Positions 1 through 7,402 of a stretch of 64,000 bases of DNA are shown here, in pieces. The notes under the pieces are model-generated. The model was not told where the DNA came from. It did no database searches and saw only the letters and a list, made by a program, of their open reading frames with translations. The position numbers were made by a program, and so were the translations under genes. The first letter of the stretch is position 1. Each line of letters starts with the position of its first letter. This DNA is from Phormidium tenue FACHB-1052 (GTDB lineage Bacteria > Cyanobacteriota > Cyanobacteriia > Phormidesmidales > Phormidesmidaceae): assembly GCF_014696675.1 (NCBI RefSeq), contig NZ_JACJQN010000008.1:184527-248526 (forward strand). Reading direction: 5' to 3'.

Positions 1-2
1 TC

Positions 3-128
3 CGCCCCAACCTCGGCGAAGTCGACTATCCCACCCTTTACACCCAACCCCACCCTCTCGTCGTCACCGCCCTACAAACCCACCTTACCGCCGCCGCTCT
101 GATTGCCCACCTGCCCGCCACCCTCTAG
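3..128 (+). CDS. 3' end of an unrecognised gene (truncated by window edge)
   Basis: An open reading frame enters from the left edge in the frame starting at base 3 and stops at TAG 126-128, giving 41 residues. The peptide contains GEVDYPTLY, PHPLVV and a leucine/alanine-rich end (LIAHLPATL). Base and codon use match the downstream gene, so I take it as the real C-terminus of a chromosomal gene. I do not recognise the family from this fragment. It is followed after about 47 bases by the start of the FMN-binding split-barrel protein on the same strand, so the two may be co-transcribed. Confidence 0.55.
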   Translation, partial: RPNLGEVDYPTLYTQPHPLVVTALQTHLTAAALIAHLPATL

Positions 129-175
129 CTCATCTCCTCACCCCCTACTCCCCACCCCCTCACCCATCCACTCCT

Positions 176-835
176 ATGTCCCAAACTCCCCTCTCTCCCA
201 CCCCCCGCACCCAGGTCAATCGCCTCCCCCAGCGGGCCAACTACGATCGCACCCAGGTTCACGCCATTCTCGACGAAGGGCTGGTCTGCCACCTGGGTTT
301 TGTCGCCCATGGACAACCCTTTGTCATCCCCACTGCCTACGGTCGCCTGGGCGATCGCGTCTACATCCACGGCTCCCCCGCCAGCCGCCTGTTGACCACC
401 TTGGATCAAGGGGTGGAGGTCTGCCTCACCGTTACCCTGCTTGACGGGCTGGTGCTGGCGCGATCGGCCTTTCACCACTCCATGAACTACCGCTCAGTGG
501 TGCTGTTTGGCACCGCCACCCGCGTGGATGATGCCGACGAAAAACTGGCGGCGCTCAAAGCCTTTACCGACCACGTTGTGCCCGGTCGTTGGGATGACGT
601 ACGCCCGCCTACCCCCTCAGAACTGGCGGGTACCCTGGTGCTGGCCCTGCCCATTGCCGAGGCCTCGGTTAAGGTGCGCAGCGGCCCACCCCTCGATGCC
701 GCCGCCGACTATGCTCTGCCGGTCTGGGCCGGGGAAATTCCCCTGGCAGTTACCGCTGCCGCTGCTGTCGCCGACCCCCAATGTCTGCCAGAAGTCACGA
801 TTCCCGACTATGCCCAGCGCTATTGGCGAGGATGA
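176..835 (+). CDS. Pyridoxamine 5'-phosphate oxidase-family FMN-binding protein (NimA-like)
   Basis: 219 residues. The N-terminal region has the split-barrel flavin-binding pattern of the PNPOx-like/NimA family: an RANYDRTQVHAILDEG lead-in, then a strand around residues 38-55 containing GQPFVIPTAYGRLGD, and YIHGSPASRLL near residue 62, which in this family contacts FMN phosphate. The segment SAFHHSMNYRSVVLFG is also characteristic. The C-terminal part carries KVRSGPP and a YWRG end. Family members are soluble and bind FMN; the substrate is usually unknown. The start at 176 is chosen because MSQTPLSP is the first ATG in frame with this fold. Ordinary chromosomal gene. The family call is secure, the reaction is not. 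Confidence 0.85.
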   Translation: MSQTPLSPTPRTQVNRLPQRANYDRTQVHAILDEGLVCHLGFVAHGQPFVIPTAYGRLGDRVYIHGSPASRLLTTLDQGVEVCLTVTLLDGLVLARSAFHHSMNYRSVVLFGTATRVDDADEKLAALKAFTDHVVPGRWDDVRPPTPSELAGTLVLALPIAEASVKVRSGPPLDAAADYALPVWAGEIPLAVTAAAAVADPQCLPEVTIPDYAQRYWRG

Positions 836-918
836 TAGGGCGAAAGCAGGGGTGACCTTGTAGATAGAACTGTTGCCGCAGCTTAGGCAGATCAATCAAT
901 TACCTGCCATCACGCGGC

Positions 919-2205
919 CTAATCAATACACGCTGCCTCACCCTTTTCCTGAGAGCCAAGATTTGAGTTGTCTACTTGGTTAGAGAGCTTTTCGCGAACC
1001 CCGACCAGGCGGGCATAGGCTTGCCAGTTAGCTGCTTTGCGCTTTAGCTTTTCCTTGAGCGGCTTAGCTGCTAGCGTGTAACCGCCATCCGCCCCATCGA
1101 CAAAGTGAACTTCATGGCCACTGCGCTCAAACACCAGACAGGTCATCAACGCGCGATCTGAAACATGCATGCCGTAGACCAGGTTGCCTTCGTGCGATCG
1201 CCTCTCCAGGTAATCGGTCAGCTTTTCTCGCTGATTGGCATCGCCTGAGATGATCATCCGCAACATGTCGTCAAATTTTTTGTAGTCACTGGCAGCCTGC
1301 ACCACCTGCTTATAGGCACCCCAGCTGATACCACCGACTTTGAGATTCAACCTCATATAGAGCGAACCCAAAATGTTGTTCACCTTAAGGTTCCAGATGT
1401 AGCGCCAGCGAGATAGCCACCGAGAGGGCTGCGCGTGCAGTTTGGCCTGGGGGAGCAGTTTCTCAGTTTTTAGAGATAGATTGAGATTTTGCAGCCCAAC
1501 TGGGTGAAAGTCATCCTCAGTACCATAGATCTCCTGGATTTTCTCAAGCACATCTTGATACAGGGCATTATTCGCTGCGGGGCTATGGGCAGTTGCCAGT
1601 ACTAGCAGCGTTACCGTTTCCCCATGCCTGCTGGCGATATCCTGCCAGCGGCACTCTAACCCCGCCAAATTTGCTTGAGAAATCTTGACATCCCTGATTT
1701 GATAGCGATCAGCCGTGTCAGAAGATTTGACTAATTCTGTGGCGTAGTTTAGTCCGCCGCCGACGAAGACAGCCTGGTGATACTGCTCTGCTATCTTGAG
1801 CTTTGCCAGCTTCACCTCAAACCCTGCTTGGTTAGCCGTTGTCACCGGAACAATTCCCACCCGCAGCTCAAGGTTGAATTCTCGTTGGGCTAACTGTTGC
1901 AGGGCTAGCAGCGGCGACTTTACCTTTCCTAACACAGTAGAGGGAACTAGAAGAGAAGCCCCATCTCCACCAAACACATAGGGAATCTCAAGCGGTTTAA
2001 CGGCATTGAGCACTGCTGCAATGGAAGCAGCGCCTAAGAGATTGACTTCCTTGTAGCGCCCTGCCTCAATGGCCTCCGTGGAACCCCTAACATCTGCGAT
2101 GACGATGTACCAGTCATTCGGTACGGCAAGCAGATTATTGGCGTCGATCGCACTGAGCAGATTATCTATTGCAGGTAGATCAGCGTAGAAGCGTTCTGTA
2201 GACAT
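919..2205 (-). CDS. DUF3095 family protein (nucleotide-cyclase-like fold)
   Basis: 428 residues, starting with ATG at 2203-2205. The N-terminus (RFYADLPAID, then NDWYIVIADVRGSTEAIE around residues 31-48) matches DUF3095. Its IADVRGST strand resembles the metal-binding strand of class III cyclase/GGDEF folds. GRYKEVNLLGA and YVFGGDGASLLVP follow in the expected order, and the C-terminal part (FVDGADGGYTLAAKPLK) is also typical. Family members are thought to be cyclase-related, but no activity is established to my knowledge. No convincing Shine-Dalgarno sequence is visible. It is the last ordinary gene before the island: a decayed integrase fragment begins about 100 bases upstream of its start. 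Confidence 0.8.
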   Translation of the reverse strand: MSTERFYADLPAIDNLLSAIDANNLLAVPNDWYIVIADVRGSTEAIEAGRYKEVNLLGAASIAAVLNAVKPLEIPYVFGGDGASLLVPSTVLGKVKSPLLALQQLAQREFNLELRVGIVPVTTANQAGFEVKLAKLKIAEQYHQAVFVGGGLNYATELVKSSDTADRYQIRDVKISQANLAGLECRWQDIASRHGETVTLLVLATAHSPAANNALYQDVLEKIQEIYGTEDDFHPVGLQNLNLSLKTEKLLPQAKLHAQPSRWLSRWRYIWNLKVNNILGSLYMRLNLKVGGISWGAYKQVVQAASDYKKFDDMLRMIISGDANQREKLTDYLERRSHEGNLVYGMHVSDRALMTCLVFERSGHEVHFVDGADGGYTLAAKPLKEKLKRKAANWQAYARLVGVREKLSNQVDNSNLGSQEKGEAACID

Positions 2206-2306
2206 AGGTTTGGGCCGCTGTTACGTGAACAGAAGTTCCGGAAAAGCGCTCTATTAGGTTAACTAGTTAATTGTGCCCATTTATACGACAAGAACCTCTC
2301 TTCTCC

Positions 2307-2446
2307 CATCACCCCCAAGTTTATTAATCGCCAAGTTGAGTCGGAGACAGAACATATTAATTGGGGCTGAAAATTGGCAACTCATCTCCCGCTAACGCCG
2401 TTGGCAGTGGGTCGCCGCATCGAGGAGGAATGGTATCAACTTGCCT
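2307..2446 (-). pseudogene. Remnant of tyrosine integrase 5' end (second copy)
   Basis: Reading leftward from 2446, the sequence aligns codon by codon with the first about 47 codons of the intact integrase at 59501-60685. The intact protein reads HVETIAHPSGDQLP and the remnant reads QVDTIPPRCGDPLP. Both then continue to a shared SPN, followed by YVLS against FVLS. The start codon is changed from ATG to AGG at 2444-2446, and in-frame stops appear after the SPN motif, so it is dead. Similarity fades near 2307, about 100 bases from the DUF3095 start. The flanking leader to the right (2447-2786) is also homologous to the leader of the intact integrase. I read it as the scar of an earlier, related insertion. 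Confidence 0.8.
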
Positions 2447-2665
2447 AGGGAAGAACCCTAAATCATGACAAAAATTTGGTTGTGATGTATTCCCTGGTCA
2501 AACCTTCACGCCTAACGTCTTTGCGGTCTAACACCAAATCCTGTTTGGTTACCTCCGCTTCCTCAGAGCAAATACCCTTTGCCCCTACAGTTTGGTCTAG
2601 GTGAAATCGAGGCTATTCGGTTCGAGCGCAGCATAACTTTAAAAAAATATTGCACAAAATTATGG

Positions 2666-2714
2666 TTTGAAAGAGTCGTTTGCAGAGTGTAAGTCTGCAA
2701 ACGACTCTTTCAAG
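2666..2714. other. Long hairpin in integrase-type leader (left copy)
   Basis: Inverted repeat with arms 2666-2686 and 2694-2714 and a 7-base loop (2687-2693). Twenty pairs are perfect and the outermost is a G-U type pair. The equivalent hairpin in the leader of the intact integrase (60804-60840) differs in the stem at three places, each matched on the opposite arm. The structure is therefore conserved rather than the sequence. It could act as a transcription terminator or insulator, or as a folded DNA/RNA site for the recombinase. It is followed by AAGCCT, as in the right copy. Confidence 0.75.
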
Positions 2715-2759
2715 CCTCAACTGGGTGCATACCGGTGTTTGAGGCTTTATCTTTACTCT

Positions 2760-2786
2760 CTAACTTTACATTTCCTCTTTTATGTT
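2760..2786 (+). repeat. Candidate left attachment repeat of the 58-kb island
   Basis: 27 bases that match 60893-60919 in the same orientation at 23 positions by eye. Shared blocks are AACTTTACA (2762-2770) and TCTTTTATGTT (2776-2786). Homology to the right-hand copy stops immediately after this block on both sides, which is what a crossover site should look like. The right copy ends two bases before the ssb stop codon, with the integrase gene on its other side. Whether this is the true att core or only the end of a duplicated leader cannot be settled from sequence alone. Confidence 0.55.
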
Positions 2787-3808
2787 CCTTAAAAAGGTAA
2801 TTCTCATAAAACTACCAAAACAAAGCTGGGTGGGTTAGTTGAAAGCCTTTCCTGAAGGGAATTTTGGGCATTGTCCGACATGGCTTAAACCCAAAAGTGT
2901 AAAGTTATCGCCTCAGCCAATGGCAGTATTCTTTTTCAGGCAAACCCGTTCGCATGAATCCATGAGGGACCTATTTGAGGAGACGTATAGAAAACAAGCA
3001 GTCCTATTTTTAGGCTTTCAGTAAGAACACCCTCAGTACAAGGACAAAAATCGTAGCGCCTGATTGGACTCAGAGCGGCGCAGGGAGAAATTAGAGAACG
3101 TGCGCCGCAAAAAGCCACGTCCGAGCGGAATAGACTCTTTGCTCTGTGACCATAAGCTTTGAGCGGAATCGGATGCTGCTAGTGTTGCCAGAGCCCAGTG
3201 AGCATGCCCGACAGAAGGCCAGATCCAGTAGCGCCATCAACTTGCTGAGGTCTTAGTCGTGGCAGAAATGGGTCGATTCGAGGTTGAATCCTCGTGTAAA
3301 AGAGTTTTCTCTCCACCTCAACCGATAATCCGCCCATGCCGTCTGCGGGCGATACTTAGTGGCTAAAATCAGGAGTTCACCATCGCGACGACGTAAAATT
3401 GCTGGGTACACACCCAGCGCTGGCTTGATAAATCTGGACAGTGCCTACAATTAACTTGGCAAAGGACCCATTTACCTTTCTGACAATTTTTCCTAAAACG
3501 AGCGCTAATGCTATCATTCTGGCGCAGCCTAAGTTGCAAGGGCAGAGCATTTAGCATCATCGAGAATCTACACCACTCTCGATCGACAAACTTTCGGTCG
3601 ACTGTTAGGCAGCGGATTTCGGTCTTATGGAAAGACTCGTCCAAAGTATTTCAACAACTCAATTCGCTCGTCACTGTTGCGGCTACCTCGCTTATACAGC
3701 ATCGTCCACAGAATTGGGAAAGCCACGCTGTCAAATCCCTTCCAGCGCCGACTTTCTTACTTTCCTCATTCAACTTTTGTCCCCGTACATTGATCAAGGA
3801 GCTAATCA
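2787..3808. other. Gene-poor stretch, probably decayed sequence
   Basis: About 1 kb with only short, unconvincing open frames on both strands, no recognisable motif and no tRNA. A short T-arm-like palindrome near 3274-3291 lacks any matching acceptor or anticodon arm. The last 100 bases presumably hold the promoter of the Trypco1 gene, whose ribosome-binding site is at its start. I see nothing else that I can name. Confidence 0.5.
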
Positions 3809-4204
3809 ATGATTCAACGGCTTATTCTCGAAGATGAAGCAAACACTTATAGCGTTTTGGTTGAGTCAACCTCATCGTCTCCTGTGCGCAGTGTTGATGA
3901 GGATTTCGATTCTTACGATCCGAATACACCTAGAGGAGGTGTTCCAGGAATCCGTCAGCCTCAAATTACGCCTGAGCTAAGGGTCAAGCTGGCAGACGTG
4001 CATCGCACGATCCAAGGTTATACGCAGTATGCCATTGGAGCATTTAAGGATTTGGCGATCGCAGAGGTCGAAGAAATTACCCTGCGCTTCAATCTCAAAA
4101 TCACGGCAGAGGGTGGTCTGCCCATGCTCGCCAGCGGCAAAGCGGAGTCAGATTTTGCGATCGAGGTGAAGTGTACTTTTCCTAAGTCTAAGAGCACAGT
4201 TTAG
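3809..4204 (+). CDS. Trypco1-type (CU044_2847-like) protein
   Basis: 131 residues. The start is supported by AAGGAG eight bases upstream of ATG 3809. The C-terminal two thirds match the Trypsin-co-occurring domain 1 pattern: a helix (LRVKLADVHRTIQGYTQYAI), then a strand pair with VEEITLRFNLKITAEGG, then an alternating hydrophobic end with FAIEVKCTF. The N-terminal 50 residues are a short strand plus an acidic linker. Trypco domains were named because their genes sit next to trypsin-like and other peptidases in bacterial conflict loci, where they probably act as adaptors or substrates. Here the convergent neighbour is a papain-like peptidase, which fits that role. The specific function is inferred. 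Confidence 0.75.
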   Translation: MIQRLILEDEANTYSVLVESTSSSPVRSVDEDFDSYDPNTPRGGVPGIRQPQITPELRVKLADVHRTIQGYTQYAIGAFKDLAIAEVEEITLRFNLKITAEGGLPMLASGKAESDFAIEVKCTFPKSKSTV

Positions 4205-4285
4205 GACATTGCCATAGGAATTGTCTTTCTTCGAAGAGTTGTCACAACCTTAGTTCATCCAACACCAAGGCCCGCTATTTCGATG

Positions 4286-4314
4286 GTTGCCTGACAAGCT
4301 GTTTGCCAGGCAAC
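4286..4314. terminator. Bidirectional terminator-like hairpin between convergent genes
   Basis: GTTGCCTG at 4286-4293 pairs with CAGGCAAC at 4307-4314 around a 13-base loop. A further GAT/ATC can pair after a one-base bulge. It lies between the stop codons of the convergent Trypco1 and RICIN-peptidase genes. No long T-run follows on either strand, so its strength as a terminator is uncertain. Confidence 0.45.
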
Positions 4315-4330
4315 ATCCCTTCAGTAGATC

Positions 4331-6190
4331 CTATCGGTTGGCTGCATAGGCTGCATAGAATGCTAAGCCATCATTTGTGCTTCCGCACATTAACCCAGGC
4401 TCATGGTTAAGAAGGCGTGCAGTGGCTATTGAAAGACTACCTTCGGGCCAGAACATAATATTATTCTGGGCAAGCAGATTGACTTCAACATTTTGCTGCT
4501 CACCATCTCCAAATGATATTACTCCTTTGATACTAGAGCCAATCATGGAGCCAAATCGAACTGAACCCTGTCTATTGCCAATCAAGACGTTCCATATGGT
4601 ATTGGCAAGGGCCGAAAAGGTATTGGCCGGGGGAGTGCCATGTACAATATAGTTCCTCTTAGTTGCATAGCCCCCATAGCTACGCCCATCCTCGTCATAG
4701 TGAGTTCCAGTCATTATATCTAAGGTGGGTTCGAGATAGTAAACAAAGCGACGACCGCTTAACTCATCCCAAGGAAGATTAGGCTTGTTGCCATTAAACC
4801 AAAACTCGATTTTATTTCCAGAGATCTGGCCGTTGACACGAAATGCCTTGCCGGACGAGTCATAGAACACCCCTATACGACGATCTACTACATTTGGGAG
4901 ATCGACAGGCAAATTTCCAACACCCGGTAGGTGATAGATGTCAAGGGTTCCCCTGAAGCCATCAAAATTCAAATTCCAACGACCGAGGAAAGCCAGTTCT
5001 GGCCATTCTGCCGGTTCCACTATATCTGTGAGATATTCGGCGGCATAAACTCCGTCGAGCACCCACTTATAGGGGCGACGCTCACAATGAAGTTTAGGAT
5101 CACCCCCTAGTGGCCCCCAGCTGTTTTTGATGAAAAAGGCTGGCTCTGCGGCATTGGTTTTGTCAAACCCGACGATGAGAACGTTATGGCCACCGCCATA
5201 ACTGCTAGTTCCGATACTGATCTCAAAACCTAAGCTGAGTACTCGCTCGTATTCTGCAGCATTGCGAAGTTGATCGGGCGTAAAATTTACGACTGAGCCA
5301 GCCCCATAATAACGCGGAGCACTCAAGACATTGCGAGTAAATAAGGGGAAGTTGAAGTCGTTAGCATCTTTTTGACTTCGATTTTCAAAGCTTGGGAAAG
5401 TGTAGTCCTCCAATCGGTAAGGAACATCAGACTCTTTAGAAATCCGAAATCCAGTCTTGTACCAAAGAAGTGATCCTCCGCCTTGAGTAGTCGCAAACTG
5501 ATTTTCGAGATGGTTTGCATTACGGATCTCAGCCCATTTGGGATGAATATATAGAGCTTTACCCATGATTGACCAAAACTCTTCTGAGAGGTTTACATCT
5601 CCATAGCCAGCTTTTTTATAAGCTGCCTCAAGGGCGGCGGTTGCCCCAAAATAGGTACAGCTTCCTCGTGCTCCCTGATCTTTAATAGCTGTCTGATTTG
5701 GCCGCAGGTCTACGCAGTTGGGTTGAACAATGGCAGCATCACTTGCCGATATAAACTTCCAAATTTGGCTGGAAGCGCCAACAAAATCTGCTAGTTCAGC
5801 TTCTCCACTGCGATCGATCACATTACCCTTAATCTGAATAACCTTATTAGAACGGCTCGCTGCGCAACGAATGGAGTAACGTCTTGAACCTAGAGGCTGA
5901 AGAATCCATTGCTGGTTTCCATTACCAGGATAAAAATCGTAGAGTTGAACTCGACCACCATTGCGATCTACATCTACATCGTGGGCATCCAGTGCTCGAT
6001 TACCGCCAACATTGAATAGGTAAAATGCTCCATTTTGAGCTGGCTTCACATCCCATAATTGATTCAGGCCGTGATAGAGTTTCCAGGTTGCAACCTTTGC
6101 ACCATTGGATTTTAGTGTTTCGCTTGAAACTTCTAAGGCTCGACCCGTTTCGAGAAGAATGTAGTAACGTCCTTGAGTGATATCAGGCAT
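4331..6190 (-). CDS. RICIN lectin-C1A papain-like peptidase fusion
   Basis: 619 residues from ATG 6188-6190, preferred over a start at 6292 because GAGG lies just upstream and the RICIN domain begins at once. Residues 1-148 form a ricin B-type beta-trefoil with three QxW motifs (QLW near 44, QQW near 93, QIW near 142). Residues about 158-390 are a C1A cysteine peptidase: oxyanion Gln172 and Cys178 in KDQGARGSCTYFG, His335 in GGGHNVLIVGFD, Asn356 in FFIKNSWGP. All catalytic residues are present. The C-terminal 220 residues are beta-rich and unrecognised. No signal peptide or membrane segment is seen, so it is probably cytosolic. It is convergent with the Trypco1 gene. A glycan-recognising or abortive-infection protease is plausible, but the substrate is unknown. 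Confidence 0.85.
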   Translation of the reverse strand: MPDITQGRYYILLETGRALEVSSETLKSNGAKVATWKLYHGLNQLWDVKPAQNGAFYLFNVGGNRALDAHDVDVDRNGGRVQLYDFYPGNGNQQWILQPLGSRRYSIRCAASRSNKVIQIKGNVIDRSGEAELADFVGASSQIWKFISASDAAIVQPNCVDLRPNQTAIKDQGARGSCTYFGATAALEAAYKKAGYGDVNLSEEFWSIMGKALYIHPKWAEIRNANHLENQFATTQGGGSLLWYKTGFRISKESDVPYRLEDYTFPSFENRSQKDANDFNFPLFTRNVLSAPRYYGAGSVVNFTPDQLRNAAEYERVLSLGFEISIGTSSYGGGHNVLIVGFDKTNAAEPAFFIKNSWGPLGGDPKLHCERRPYKWVLDGVYAAEYLTDIVEPAEWPELAFLGRWNLNFDGFRGTLDIYHLPGVGNLPVDLPNVVDRRIGVFYDSSGKAFRVNGQISGNKIEFWFNGNKPNLPWDELSGRRFVYYLEPTLDIMTGTHYDEDGRSYGGYATKRNYIVHGTPPANTFSALANTIWNVLIGNRQGSVRFGSMIGSSIKGVISFGDGEQQNVEVNLLAQNNIMFWPEGSLSIATARLLNHEPGLMCGSTNDGLAFYAAYAANR

Positions 6191-6627
6191 GGGAGTTTCC
6201 TCAAAAAATGATGTATTTAATGTCGTTGAAGAAACTACCCCAAAGCCAATCGCCCTTGGAGCTTGAAAAAGTTCCCGTAGAATCACCTTCAAGCGCTCAA
6301 AGTAGGAAGGTCAGTTTAGGGAGTCCCCAAACTTTGAGGAGAAAAGATTGCGTTTTTGCAGGGCACGCTCCAAAGACGCAAAGCTTGCTAGAAGCTCTGC
6401 TGGCCTTTTCAACCGATGTGTAAATAGCCGCTATCGAGGCTGCCGTGATCTAATGACCGTGGCGAGTTCTAGTGTGCAATTGGTGTAGAAAGGTTTGGGG
6501 AATCCCCGAGGTGGGGGCATGAGCTGAGCCTGGTTACCTCGGTGTGGCGGGGCGTTGGGCGATCGCGTAGGGGCACTAGCTTTGGGGCAGATAGCTTGGT
6601 GAAACTGGGCTCAAAGCAAACCTACCT

Positions 6628-7260
6628 ATGAGTTACGCAGGTGCCCCCATGGTGACTTTAAGTTTATTACCCACCGTTGCAGACGCCCCCCCAGCCAAGT
6701 TTTCTGAAAGCCAGGAGCAACCTAGAGAAGCGGAGTTAGCTATGCTGAGCCGTCTTTTTGAGGGGTTTGCAGATGGTGTGTTGTTGCTGACCCAAGAGGG
6801 CAACTGTATCTATAGCAATCGGGAGGGGCGGAGGCTTTGCCAGGTCTTGAGGGATGGTCAGCATTCTGCCGATGCTGTGCCTCTGGGGGTGTGGCTGATG
6901 TGTAGGCACATGATCGAAAGTCGTAGTCTTTTTGCAGGTCTAGCTTTGGTGCCAACTCAGACGTTTATAGGGACTAAAAACCAGCTAGTTCGGGCTAAGG
7001 TGCAGTGGTTAGGTGTGCCGCCTGACTCGGACGCTTACCTGCTGGTGCTGTTGGAAGATCAGTCTCGGTCAGCCCAGGCAACGGCGCTGCTGGAAGCGGT
7101 GCGGTATAAGCTGACGCCTCGGGAGAAGGATGTTTGGCTGCTGCGGCACGCGAATTGTAGCTATAAGGAAATTGCGGCAAAGTTGTTTGTTAGCGTCAAT
7201 ACGGTGAAGCGCCATCTTAAGAGTATTTCTGCCAAGCGTATGCTGTTGACTGAGGGTTAA
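6628..7260 (+). CDS. LuxR-type transcriptional regulator with PAS-like N-terminus
   Basis: 210 residues. The C-terminal 60 residues are a clear LuxR/GerE helix-turn-helix: KLTPREKDVWLL, then YKEIAAKLFVSVNTVKRHLKSI. The N-terminal part (residues 35-140) has PAS-like features: LFEGFADGVLLLTQEGNCIYSNREG resembles the start of a PAS fold. There is no receiver domain. ATG 6649 (MVTLSLLPT) is an alternative start, and neither has a strong ribosome-binding site. It lies between the peptidase and the NTPase cluster and may regulate either, but no operator is visible. The next gene is convergent, 142 bases away. Confidence 0.8.
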   Translation: MSYAGAPMVTLSLLPTVADAPPAKFSESQEQPREAELAMLSRLFEGFADGVLLLTQEGNCIYSNREGRRLCQVLRDGQHSADAVPLGVWLMCRHMIESRSLFAGLALVPTQTFIGTKNQLVRAKVQWLGVPPDSDAYLLVLLEDQSRSAQATALLEAVRYKLTPREKDVWLLRHANCSYKEIAAKLFVSVNTVKRHLKSISAKRMLLTEG

Positions 7261-7402
7261 GGGGCGATCGGGTGGTCTTACGTATTTAGTTAACGGATAG
7301 CTAAAGACCCTCATCTCCTAATTCCTTCTCCTTTCATGTGAAAGGGGGAACTAGAATAAGAGAACCTGGTCACGGTCTTTTCCCAAAGTGTGAGAGGAGA
7401 TT

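Noticed and set aside
919..2205. DUF3095 gene as part of the defence island
   Set aside because: Its composition and family are those of an ordinary cyanobacterial gene, and the repeat boundary lies on its upstream side.
2839..3024. Short plus-strand open frame of 61 codons
   Set aside because: No ribosome-binding site, no recognisable motif, and it lies in a region of decayed sequence.
3270..3295. T-arm-like palindrome suggesting a tRNA gene or tRNA attachment site
   Set aside because: The loop is one base short, and no acceptor, D or anticodon arm can be built around it.
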